The position numbers were made by a program, and so were the translations under genes. Source: Bacteroidales bacterium (GTDB lineage Bacteria > Bacteroidota > Bacteroidia > Bacteroidales > B18-G4). Taken from it: DNA of 53,246 bases. The stretch covers positions 1-53,246 of the forward strand of contig JAGYLD010000008.1 in assembly GCA_018401355.1 (NCBI GenBank), written 5' to 3'. The notes below the pieces were generated by a model. The model did no database searches. It worked only from the letters and a program-made list of their open reading frames with translations, and had not been told where the DNA came from. Shown here one piece after another: positions 8,636 to 18,428 of this stretch (its first letter is position 1; every line of letters starts with the position of its first letter).

Positions 8636-10774
8636 TTAATTTCTGGTTCTTAACCAAACATAAAACGCATTAAAAAGATTGAGGCCTGCAATCAAAGCAG
8701 ATGCACCAATAATGCCAAATGCAGGAATCAGGTAAACTGATGTAATCAAAACCCCTGCTGCAGATCCGGTAAGGTCTGCGCTATATGAATTTGCAGCAAT
8801 TCTGATTGCAGTTGTCTTAAGCAGGCTTGCTGTCCATGAAAAAATCACTCCTGAAAAAATTCCTGTAAGAATAACCATTAATAAAATAATAACCATAGCT
8901 ATGTGTTCATTGCAGGCAAAAGAATTCATAATGTAGAAAACTGCGATCATGCTTATCAGTAAGGCAGAGTGTAAAACCTGAACCTTGAAAAAGTTCATCG
9001 GGGAAGGGTAAAATAACTTTTGCAAATACAATGCGCCGAGTGCAATGCCTGCCATGAAAAAAGTAATGATTATTCCTGTTAAATAATAACTGTAACCGAA
9101 AAGGACCTGAATTATAAGAATGGCTATGAATTCTGCGGAAATTCCGCTGAATCCTGTTACCAGAAGGCCCTTGTTAAAAGGATGATTGGCAATCCAGACA
9201 ATAAGTGTAATTAATGAAACTATCATTAAAAACAGCCATATTCCTGTATTATGCATTCTTAACCAGTATTTCAGATTATGTTTAAAAACCATTGGTTTTA
9301 GATCGGAACTTGTTTCGTGGGAAGTATATCTTACTGGAAGCAACATTTCGCTTCTCATCTCCATTAGTTGATCATTAATGTGTTCCGGGGTTATGAATTG
9401 GTTTATAATCCCCAAAGAATCAAGATTTTTCGAAATATTGAATGAGAGTTTGGTATCCGAAGCGAGAAAGTAATTTCTGGTTCCAGGTATAAGAATAATG
9501 TTTTTAAAAACTTTACTTAATGTATTCCGAAGGATAGAATGCATTCTTAAAGATTCCTCATCCAGATAATTACCCGTTGATTCAAGTTGTAAGCAGAATA
9601 TCCCATGTTTCTGCATTATTTTTTTCGCCTCCAAAAAATATTCAAGGGTGTAATACCTGTTTAATTTTATGGTTGAAGGGTTCGGTATATCTGAAATGAT
9701 AACATCGAATTTCAAATCAGATTTTTTAACATATGACCTGCCGTCGATAAAGCTGGAGCTTACGATGTTTTTTGGGAAATCAACATTGATGTGTTTCCAT
9801 GCCAATTTGTCGAGGCTGGAATTTATTTCTATATTTTTAATAAAGAGGGGATGGTATTTCAGTGCTTCAAGGATTGTACCAGCAAATCCTCCTGAAATAA
9901 TCAGTACCGAGTCCGGATCGGGGTGCAATGCCATGGGGAAATGAACAATTTCTTCAGATTGTTTAACCGCCCCATAAGTGTATCGGAGTCCACCATTTTC
10001 ATAAAAACTGATCTGATTTTTACCTGAAGATGTAACATCAACTCTTCCATATGGAGTTTCTTTTGATTCCATTAGCTTTTGGCCGGGATACAAATTGCTT
10101 ATAAGCTGTTGATATTTACCTGATGAAACATAGAACACAAGAATAAAAATGGCAATAATGGTTGCGAACCATGCATTGAGTATGATTGATCTTTTGAAAA
10201 GAAGTAGGGTAATGGTTAATAAGCCAAGGAAAGAAGATATTAGCAAAGCGTGCAGGGAGTTCAGAAAAAATACCAGGATGAAATTATAAATAATCCCTCC
10301 AGCAAGGCTGCCAATTGATTCCCAGCCATAAACTATGCGTACTTTTTCTTTAGAGGAAAGCGAAGAAAGAATTTTTGAAAACACTGTGAAAAGAAATCCT
10401 GAAAAGAAACAAAATGGTAGCAAAACAAGCAAAGTAAATATCCAAATTGTCAGGGGTGATAATATTTCACCTGCCGCAAAATATTCTGATTTTAGCTGAT
10501 AGGTGAGTATAAGAGAGAATACAGGGCTTACAACCAGGATAATAAATGGGATGATAATATAATTTCTGGGGTGATGGCGGTATTTAAACCATTTTCCAGC
10601 GAGTGCCCCAATTCCTGTGAGCAACATCCAGCCGGAAAGAAAAAGCCCAATAACCAGTTCATTTCCTCCTAATATAGTCAGAAACTCCCTAAGCATGATT
10701 ATTTGAACCGAAATGGATGAATAACCTAAAATGAAAACACCTGTTTTCAACTTATTTTTAAAATCAGCCAGCAT
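8636..10774 (-). CDS. Polytopic membrane protein with central spermidine-synthase-like (aminopropyltransferase fold) domain
   Basis: Many hydrophobic segments flanking a Rossmann MTase-like core (DSVLIISGGFAGTILEAL...FDVIISDIPNPSTIKLNRYYTLEYFLEAKKIMQKHGIFCLQLES). Confidence 0.82.
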   Translation of the reverse strand: MLADFKNKLKTGVFILGYSSISVQIIMLREFLTILGGNELVIGLFLSGWMLLTGIGALAGKWFKYRHHPRNYIIIPFIILVVSPVFSLILTYQLKSEYFAAGEILSPLTIWIFTLLVLLPFCFFSGFLFTVFSKILSSLSSKEKVRIVYGWESIGSLAGGIIYNFILVFFLNSLHALLISSFLGLLTITLLLFKRSIILNAWFATIIAIFILVFYVSSGKYQQLISNLYPGQKLMESKETPYGRVDVTSSGKNQISFYENGGLRYTYGAVKQSEEIVHFPMALHPDPDSVLIISGGFAGTILEALKYHPLFIKNIEINSSLDKLAWKHINVDFPKNIVSSSFIDGRSYVKKSDLKFDVIISDIPNPSTIKLNRYYTLEYFLEAKKIMQKHGIFCLQLESTGNYLDEESLRMHSILRNTLSKVFKNIILIPGTRNYFLASDTKLSFNISKNLDSLGIINQFITPEHINDQLMEMRSEMLLPVRYTSHETSSDLKPMVFKHNLKYWLRMHNTGIWLFLMIVSLITLIVWIANHPFNKGLLVTGFSGISAEFIAILIIQVLFGYSYYLTGIIITFFMAGIALGALYLQKLFYPSPMNFFKVQVLHSALLISMIAVFYIMNSFACNEHIAMVIILLMVILTGIFSGVIFSWTASLLKTTAIRIAANSYSADLTGSAAGVLITSVYLIPAFGIIGASALIAGLNLFNAFYVWLRTRN

Positions 10775-10818
10775 TTATTATCTTTGTTATTGTGTGTTTT
10801 TACGAAATTAATCAAATT

Positions 10819-12348
10819 ATGCAGAGAAAAATAAGCTTGGTAATTATGATTTTAATGATGATTTTCAGTGGTGGGTGTTTTTCGCAGGGTAAAAATGGTG
10901 ATCGTAAAACGATAGATAGAGAACCATATGCGGCCGGTAAATTTTATGAATCGAACCCACTAACACTGCAAAAGGATTTGAAAACACTGTTTTCTGAAGC
11001 CACAAATAAGATGTTTGATAATGTCATTGCCATCATTTCTCCCCATGCCGGGTATCCTTTTTCAGGTGAAATTGCTGCGTCTGCCTTTAATCAGATTGAT
11101 CCCCAAATGCATTATGACCATGTATTTGTAATAGCATCCAGTCACAGGGTGAGTTTCAGGGGGGCATCAGTTTATAATAGAGGTGATTATCTCACACCTC
11201 TTGGTAAAGTTAAGGTTGACATTGATTTGGCAAGAAAACTTGTTGAAGAGAATGAATTATTTACATACAGAAATGATGCGCATATTTATGAACATAGTTT
11301 GGAGGTTCAGTTACCGTTTCTGCAGTATAAGCTTGGTAATGATGTCAATATGATTCCAATTGTAATTGGAACCCAGAGAAAGGAAGAATGTGAAGAAATT
11401 GCCAGGGTTCTGAAACCATTTCTTGGCAGGAATAATCTTTTTGTTATTAGTACCGATTTTTCACATTACCCATCATATGAGGATGCTATTGAAGTGGATC
11501 ATAAAACTGCCGGGGCCATTGAGAGCAAATCGGTCGATAAGCTGCACAAGGTTTTGAAGGGAAATGAGTCAATGAAGATACAAAACCTTGCTACAAGCTT
11601 GTGCGGATGGAGTTCTGTTTATACATTGTTATATATGATACAGGATGAACCAGATTATACTGTTCACAAAGTTAATTATAAGAATTCCGGGGATGCTGAA
11701 TTGTATGGAGATAAAGACAGGGTTGTTGGTTATTGGGCAATGGCAGTGACTGCCCGGAATTCTGTTAAAGAGCCAGCAGATAAGAATAAGAAAGAGTTTG
11801 AACTGACACAAAAAGACAAAATGGATTTACTTCATATTGCCAGGCAGACCCTTGATCAATATATTCAGGATGGATCCATGCCAAATATAAATGCTGACAG
11901 GTTGTCCTCAGAATGCCATGCACCTTGTGGCGCCTTTGTTACTTTGTTGAAAGCTGGGAAATTAAGGGGTTGTATCGGACGATTTGAACCCGGAGAGCCA
12001 TTATATAAAGTAGTTCAGGATATGGCCGTTTCTGCTTCCACCAAAGATTACAGATTTCCAAGTGTTTCCCCTGAGGAATTAGATGATATTGAAATTGAAA
12101 TTTCTGTACTTACTCCAATGGAAAAGATATCTTCAATTGAAGATATTGAGATGGGAAAGCATGGAATATATATCACCGATGGACGAAGTTCCGGCACATT
12201 TCTTCCGCAGGTAGCCACTCAAACCGGATGGTCAAAAGAGGAATTCCTGGGTCATTGTTCCAAAGATAAAGCAAGGATTGGATGGGATGGTTGGAAGAAT
12301 GCAGATATATATATTTATGAAGCCCTGGTGTTTGGTGAACATAAATAA
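10819..12348 (+). CDS. AmmeMemoRadiSam system AmrB (MEMO1-like) - AmrA (AMMECR1-like) fusion
   Basis: N-terminal half REPYAAGKFYESNP...IISPHAGYPFSGEIAASAF...STDFSHYPSYEDA (MEMO1-like); C-terminal half CGAFVTLLKAGKLRGCIGRFEP...LPQVATQTGWSKEEFL (AMMECR1-like). Start placed at ATG 10819 rather than GTG 10792. Confidence 0.9.
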   Translation: MQRKISLVIMILMMIFSGGCFSQGKNGDRKTIDREPYAAGKFYESNPLTLQKDLKTLFSEATNKMFDNVIAIISPHAGYPFSGEIAASAFNQIDPQMHYDHVFVIASSHRVSFRGASVYNRGDYLTPLGKVKVDIDLARKLVEENELFTYRNDAHIYEHSLEVQLPFLQYKLGNDVNMIPIVIGTQRKEECEEIARVLKPFLGRNNLFVISTDFSHYPSYEDAIEVDHKTAGAIESKSVDKLHKVLKGNESMKIQNLATSLCGWSSVYTLLYMIQDEPDYTVHKVNYKNSGDAELYGDKDRVVGYWAMAVTARNSVKEPADKNKKEFELTQKDKMDLLHIARQTLDQYIQDGSMPNINADRLSSECHAPCGAFVTLLKAGKLRGCIGRFEPGEPLYKVVQDMAVSASTKDYRFPSVSPEELDDIEIEISVLTPMEKISSIEDIEMGKHGIYITDGRSSGTFLPQVATQTGWSKEEFLGHCSKDKARIGWDGWKNADIYIYEALVFGEHK

Positions 12349-12360
12349 GCCTGGATCTTC

Positions 12361-13152
12361 TTATCCAAGAAAAGGGGATACTGAATTGACAAATTCATCA
12401 GGATATTCTGCATGTATTGAATGGCCGGCATTTTTTACCAGCTTAAAATCTTTGAATCCGGCGATTTTTTTTAATTTCTCAGATTCATCAGGGTATACCA
12501 GGATGTCTTTGGTACCAGATACGATTAATGTTTCAGGAACAATGTCCGTAACATATGCTGTCGAGTCATACTGAACCAGGGCATCGATTTGTGATTTAAA
12601 ACTTTCAAAGGTTTGTTGGTAGGGATAACACATGGTATATATGATGGCAGCGTCAAGAAATTTTTTGTTCGTAAAAGCATGTGGGCTGAAAAGCCAGTAG
12701 AACAAATTCCTCAACCATTGTTCCTGGGGTATGTTACTTTGCCATTCGGCTAAGAAATAATCAAACAACGATTTGTTTCTATCCGACATTTTGGTGGTTG
12801 TGCTGACCAAAACCAATTTGCTTATTTTTTCAGGAATCAGCAAAGCAAGGTCCTGTGCAATACATCCTCCCATGGAATGCCCAAGAACCATGCATTCTTC
12901 TATACCAAGATGTTTTAAAAGAGCCAATGCATCATTGGCCATATCCCTGACCGAAAAGTTATGATCCTTTATTTTAGTTCTGCCTGTACCCCGGTTATCA
13001 AATGTGATAACTGTGAAGTTCTTAGTCATGGGCTTTAAAATGAACTGCCAGCTTTGGCTGTCTGAAGCCAATCCTGCAATCAAGAGTATTACAGGTCCTT
13101 TTCCATGAACTTGATAATAAATTTCGGCATGATTGTTTTCGAAATATGACAT
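12361..13152 (-). CDS. Alpha/beta hydrolase
   Basis: VILLIAGLASDSQSW, FDNRGTGRT, VLGHSMGGCIAQDLAL, AGHSIHAEYPDEF; start at Met 13152 preferred over 13173. Confidence 0.88.
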   Translation of the reverse strand: MSYFENNHAEIYYQVHGKGPVILLIAGLASDSQSWQFILKPMTKNFTVITFDNRGTGRTKIKDHNFSVRDMANDALALLKHLGIEECMVLGHSMGGCIAQDLALLIPEKISKLVLVSTTTKMSDRNKSLFDYFLAEWQSNIPQEQWLRNLFYWLFSPHAFTNKKFLDAAIIYTMCYPYQQTFESFKSQIDALVQYDSTAYVTDIVPETLIVSGTKDILVYPDESEKLKKIAGFKDFKLVKNAGHSIHAEYPDEFVNSVSPFLG

Positions 13153-13160
13153 AGTGATAA

Positions 13161-16002
13161 TTATCGCATACAAATATCTTTAAAAAAACAGAACTCACAA
13201 TGTTTTTGATCCTTGGTTTGAAAAAATGGTACAGAAGTATTAAAAATATTTTCCAGGACTTGAGTTATGGTATTTTCTGTTTTTGAAATCGTTTCTGGTC
13301 CAATTTTAAAAGAATCACTGATTTTTAGTTTTGTAGCACCATTTTTCAGAGTTCTGAGTGGCAAAAGACCAGCATGGAGTTCATGATCACTATTGGTAAC
13401 TTTCTGATAAAGCCATGCATAAATTAATAACTGCAAGGCTTTGTCATAACGTGGGTCATTTTTCGCTTTTTCCCAATCATTTATTTTTAGATCAGGCTGG
13501 TTAACGGTACCGGTCTTGTAATCAAGGATATTTATTGTTTTACCAACCATTTCCACCCGGTCTATTTTCCCGGTGATCGTCACATTAAATTCTTCCATGC
13601 CTGTTCGAAACTTCAGTTGGTGTTGAAATTTCTTTTCAAGGGAAAGCAGCTGCGTTTCATTATTGTTGCTGTTATTTGTTTGAATGTAGCGTTTTTGGTA
13701 TCGTACAAAATTTTTAACAAGATTTTTCGCTACGTTGTATATCAGAAGGTTACGTCCGAAGTCCAGGTTGCCCTTTTTATAGTGTTTGTCTATCGCCTGA
13801 GTCAGGGATTGATGGATTTGTTCATCCATAAATTCTATTTGGTTTTCAGTCAATCTCACACCTTCCAGGGGTTTATGTAAAGTATAGAGTGACTCATGAA
13901 CCAGGGTGCCAAGCATAGCTGCATCAATTGATTCCATGTTTTCATCCTGTTCCCTCAGTCCTACTATATGTTTAAAATAAAACTGGAGTGGACATCTGAT
14001 ATACGTACTTAATGAACTTGGTGAAAACCCTTTTTGAGCAAGATTTCTAAGAGTTTTGACTGTCTTGTCATCCTTTTTTATTTCGATGTGCCTTGATGGT
14101 GCAATTTTATCTAATGCAAAAGTGAAGAGTTTCTGCCTTATCTCAGTTGCGAAACATTTTTCAGGGATCTCAGTGATGATTTGCTCAATAAACCGGCTTT
14201 TTCCCCCTCCGGCAATGAGATCCGGTTCTGTGCAATAGGTGATAGCTACATTTTCAGACCTCTGCAATAAACGGTAAAAGTGATAAGCGTAAATGCTATT
14301 TTTTTCTTTATATCCTGGTAAACCAAATTCTTTTTTAATTTCAAATGGAATGAAAGAATTTTGCTGATGTTTGGCATTTGGAAATATTCCTTCATTCATC
14401 GCTAAAATTATTATGTTTTTAAAATCCAACACCCTGGATTCAAGTACCCCCATTATTTGCAGTCCTTGTAAAGGTTCCCCGTAAAATGGTATCGATACAT
14501 TTCTTAGCATTTTATCGAGAATTGCTCTGAATGATTTTATATTAATATATTCGTTGCGGTGATCAATAAATTCATTGATAACGTTCACCAACTTTGCAAA
14601 TTGAAAAAGATACTCAATATCAACTTCATATTTATTTGCTTCATCTTCCTGGTTTTCTGTAAATTTTTGCCTTAAGACATCGGTAATATCCATTATTCCT
14701 TTGATCAGGCCAGATACTTTTTCTGGCGTCTGGAATATCTTAGTAAATATTGAATAATCTGCGGGAAAAAGTTCTTTAAGATCATCGAGGCTAAAGTAAA
14801 ACTGATTCGTGGATAATAATACCTGAATGATTTCTTCAGCCTGTTCTTTTTGTAATACTTTGAAATAAGGGTGGCGAAATAACTCCAGGACATCATTTTT
14901 GTAGATGTGCTTTTTGTTTCCTGAAATATCGGAATCTGCTTCAGACATGCCACCAATGATTTTTAACCATTTATTGTAAAAGCTATATAATGGAGTATAT
15001 ACCAGTGGATATCCCATAGTGACATTAAAGGACTTGTACTCATCTGGAATAGAATTGAGTACAGGAAGCAGGAGTTTTTCATCTGCAAGGATAACGGCTG
15101 TACCATCATGTGATTTATTTTCAATTGACCATTCCTTAAGAATATTCCCTGCCACAGTTGCCTGTGCTGTAATACTGGAAGTGCCAAGTATGTCAATTTT
15201 TCTTGGATTCTTTTCAAGAAAGCTGTTTATCCAGAGATTATTATCATCCTGGTTGCTTGCAATGAAATGTCTGATAAAATCTCCGGCTTCCTGTTCGGGG
15301 TTATCGATATAATATTCATCGGCGTCCCACAAAACATCAGCTTTCTTGTCCTTAACAAGTTCCCTTACAAAAATATCTTCTGCCCTGGAAAATGCATTAA
15401 ATCCGGCAAAAATAATTTTCTCCCAGGGGATATTATCTTTCAATTCCCGGATGTTATCAGCAACATATCTGTATCCCATCCCCTTATAGGCCTGATGGTT
15501 ATTCTTAAGGTTGATATTAAATCTATTGTACAATCCTTTAAGGGAACGGAAGAATTCAATGTATTGCTTTTGAAAATGTGTTAGATTTTTATGGCCGGGG
15601 TTTCCATAAGGATATGGCTTTCGCTTCTGATAAAAAGTTGAAAGCCGCATCTATATCTGTCATGTACAGATCAAGATCGTTAAAATCAGATAATACAACA
15701 GGTGCCCAGTCCAGAAAGTTTTCGAAAGATTTTTCCAGGATTTCAGGACCTTGCGTATATGCATCAAATAATAAAAATAGTTGACTAATATTATCAATGA
15801 TTTTTAACCCGGATATTTCTTCAACAAGGTCTTCGATGGATAAATATGTTGGCATAAAAGACGGCTGGCTTAGCAATTCTGAGAGGCTTTTACGTAAGTA
15901 AAGACTGGCTCTTTTATTCGGTAGCACGATGCAAATCTGTTCAAGTTCTGAGCCATAATTTTCTAGTGTATATTCCGCAACGTCCTGTAAAAAAGAATTC
16001 AT
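13161..16002 (-). pseudogene. PD-(D/E)XK nuclease / AddB-like protein split by a +1 frameshift near 15597-15600
   Basis: ORF 15589..16002 (IVLPNKRASLYLRKSL...EAKAISLWKP) continues in another frame as GHKNLTHFQKQYIEFF... in ORF 13161..15650; C-terminal nuclease IDRVEMVGKTINILDYKTG and CPLQFYF...CEFCFFKDIC (Fe-S cysteines). Confidence 0.85.
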
Positions 16003-16006
16003 TTTA

Positions 16007-16744
16007 TTAGGTATATAAAGAATTATTGGTTCTTACAAAATTGGATGCAGGTTCCAGAAATTCAGCTTTTCCTGCATCAATCCAGGTTCCTTCATTATGT
16101 TCAAATCCATATATGGGCTGACTTGTCGTGGCATTAAGATATGCTTCTACTATGGAAAAGACCTTTTTTGATGGGAATCTTGAAAATAGAGTCGGCTGAA
16201 TTATTTGAATTCCACTGAAAGCCAGTTTGTCAGTACTTGAATTTTTAATTGTCAATATTTTTTTTCCGGTGATGACATTTTCCCATCCCACAAGTCTTTT
16301 TGATCCATCAAACAGAAAATACCTACGGGTCTTTCTCTTTCTGACTGCCAGGGTTGCCATCGCATTGGTGCTTTTGTGGAATTCTATCATTTCAGGAAGG
16401 TTGATGTCGGTGAAGATATCTACATTATGGATCAGGATAGGGTCGTTGTCTTTAAAAAGGGGAGCTGCTTTTTTCAGGCCACCTCCGGTATCAAGGAGCT
16501 GCAAGGATTCATCGGAAATGTCAATATGAATGTTGAAATTGTTGTTTTTCTTTAAGAATTCCTTGATCTTGCCGGAATAATGGTGAGTATTTACAACGAT
16601 ATTATTTATGCCCAAATTAATGATCCTTTGAATGATTAATTGCAGCATGGGTTTGTCATTAACAGGAATGAGTGCCTTCGGACAATCACTGGTGAGCGGC
16701 ATAAGCCTTGATCCAATTCCTGCTGCAAAGATCATAGCTTTCAT
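16007..16744 (-). CDS. Nucleotidyltransferase family protein (MurU-like, sugar-1-phosphate nucleotidyltransferase)
   Basis: MKAMIFAAGIGSRLMPLTSDCPKALIPVNDKPML; LLDTGGGLKKAAPLF; HNVDIFTDINL. Confidence 0.87.
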   Translation of the reverse strand: MKAMIFAAGIGSRLMPLTSDCPKALIPVNDKPMLQLIIQRIINLGINNIVVNTHHYSGKIKEFLKKNNNFNIHIDISDESLQLLDTGGGLKKAAPLFKDNDPILIHNVDIFTDINLPEMIEFHKSTNAMATLAVRKRKTRRYFLFDGSKRLVGWENVITGKKILTIKNSSTDKLAFSGIQIIQPTLFSRFPSKKVFSIVEAYLNATTSQPIYGFEHNEGTWIDAGKAEFLEPASNFVRTNNSLYT

Positions 16745-16897
16745 TCATTCACAATTTGGTGGGTTTGCAAAGGTGTTTTTCTTTTGATGCGGTTAAGTTA
16801 CATGATTTACACCTGAATGTTGAGGATTTTTGCTTTTTTTTCCTGTCTGTTCCTGATTCTTTGCAAAGTTTTCTTCCCATTAGCAGATATCTTGTTG

Positions 16898-18316
16898 TTA
16901 CGTATGTAGTTCTCTATGATTAGTACTGACAATTATTGGATACTTTTGTTTGATGTGCCTGGCAAGTTTTTCTGCGCAATAGACTGAACGGTGTTGTCCG
17001 CCAGTGCAACCAAAGCTAATATGCAATCTGGTGAATTTTCTTGAGATATAGTTTTCAATGGATGTGTCAATAAGTTTTTTTACCTGATCTAAAAAATGAA
17101 CTACTTCATTTTTGCTATTCAGGTATTCGATGATGATTTTATCTCTGCCATTGTATTTTTGCATTTTCATGTCCCTTCCCGGATTTGGCAGAGCACGGCA
17201 ATCAAAAACAAACCCTCCACCATTCCCGCTATTGTCTTCAGGAACACCGTTTTTATATGAAAAGCTGTTTATGATCACTGTAAGTTTGTTGCTTTTCTTT
17301 TCATCTAATAGCTTTATTTCTGAAACTAATGACAGGATTTTTTTGATCTCAGGAAGATTATGGGGTAAGGGCCATTCCTGAAGTGTATTTTTCAGAAGGC
17401 TTATTGCGCCCGGCAGGCTTAGTATAAAATGTTTTTTTCTTTCAATAAGGCCCCTGAAACCATATGCCCCTAATACTTGCATTATCCTGAGGTATAAGAG
17501 GAAAGAGAAATTCTTGTAAAATTCCTTTTTGTCGATTTTGATGGTTTTCCCAAGCTTGTTTAAATAATGATCCATTAGAAGATTTCTTATATGGTCAGGG
17601 AGATTTGCACGTACCTGGTAAAGAAGAGAAATAACATCGTATTGCAGAGGGCCTTTTCTCCCACCCTGAGAATCAATAAAATATGGTTTATTGTTTTTGA
17701 TCATTATATTTCTGGCCTGGAAATCCCTGTACATAAAGTAGTTGAATTTATTTTTAGTCACATAATTTGCAAACTTTTGGAAATCACGTTCCAGTTCCGG
17801 TTCGTTGAACTGAACCTTTTGCGGTTTTAGAAAACAATACTTAAAGTAATTCAAATCCCAAAATACTGAGTGGTTATTAAATTCAGCAACAGGATAACAT
17901 TTTGAAAAGTCCAGGTTTTTTGAGGCATCTACCTGAAAACGGGGTAAAATTTCAACTACATTTTGGTAAAGGGACAAAATATCGTCAGGGAACCGTTTAT
18001 TGATGGTTGTGTTTTTAAGTTTTTTCAACAGGGTAATATCTCCAAGGTCTTCAAGTAAATAGGTGTTTTCTTCTGCTCCGATTGCTAAGATATCAGGTAC
18101 GGGAAGCTTTAGATTGCGGAAATGGTGGGTTAGATAAAAATATGTCCTGTTTTCCTGAATATTCTCACTAAATACCCCGATTACACTTGATCCGGCACCT
18201 TCAATTCTGAAATATTTCCTTTCTGATCCGGAATGACCTACAGGATGAATGCTCATAGGAGGCTTGCCGTAAAAATCAATGAAAAGCGATGTCAATTGTT
18301 CTAATGCTTTATTCAT
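16898..18316 (-). CDS. APH-family (AmgK-like) phosphotransferase fused to a RapZ C-terminal-like domain
   Basis: N-terminal kinase: YLLEDLGDITLL, YFMYRDFQARNIMIKNNKPYFIDSQGGRKGPLQYDVISLLY; C-terminal: INSFSYKNGVPEDNSGNGGGFVFDCRALPNPGRD...LHISFGCTGGQHRSVYCAEKLA (RapZ-like). Confidence 0.88.
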   Translation of the reverse strand: MNKALEQLTSLFIDFYGKPPMSIHPVGHSGSERKYFRIEGAGSSVIGVFSENIQENRTYFYLTHHFRNLKLPVPDILAIGAEENTYLLEDLGDITLLKKLKNTTINKRFPDDILSLYQNVVEILPRFQVDASKNLDFSKCYPVAEFNNHSVFWDLNYFKYCFLKPQKVQFNEPELERDFQKFANYVTKNKFNYFMYRDFQARNIMIKNNKPYFIDSQGGRKGPLQYDVISLLYQVRANLPDHIRNLLMDHYLNKLGKTIKIDKKEFYKNFSFLLYLRIMQVLGAYGFRGLIERKKHFILSLPGAISLLKNTLQEWPLPHNLPEIKKILSLVSEIKLLDEKKSNKLTVIINSFSYKNGVPEDNSGNGGGFVFDCRALPNPGRDMKMQKYNGRDKIIIEYLNSKNEVVHFLDQVKKLIDTSIENYISRKFTRLHISFGCTGGQHRSVYCAEKLARHIKQKYPIIVSTNHRELHT

Positions 18317-18360
18317 GAGATAATGTCTGTATTACAAAATTATGAAAAATGATGTATTTA

Positions 18361-18390
18361 TTGAGAATTGGCTGGAAGATGCTATCTTTG
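18361..18390 (+). promoter_or_regulatory. Bacteroidetes-type promoter for the ferritin-like gene
   Basis: TTG (18361-18363), 19-nt spacer, TATCTTTG (18383-18390); sits inside the 5' extension of the predicted ORF. Confidence 0.5.
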
Positions 18391-18428
18391 TTAAAAATTT
18401 ACAAATTAAACAAACAACAAAACTATTT

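Noticed and set aside
15019-15584. Plus-strand ORFs opposite the AddB-like nuclease
   Set aside because: No domain signal; antisense to conserved coding sequence.
15597-15600. Programmed +1 ribosomal frameshifting at CCC-C in the nuclease gene
   Set aside because: No known case in this family, no stimulatory structure noticed, and a homopolymer indel explains it; kept only as a sequencing check.
18342-18428. N-terminal extension of the ferritin-like ORF
   Set aside because: A TTG-N19-TATCTTTG promoter lies inside this segment and homologous sequence begins at MEKKTAIDILK, so the true start is 18429.
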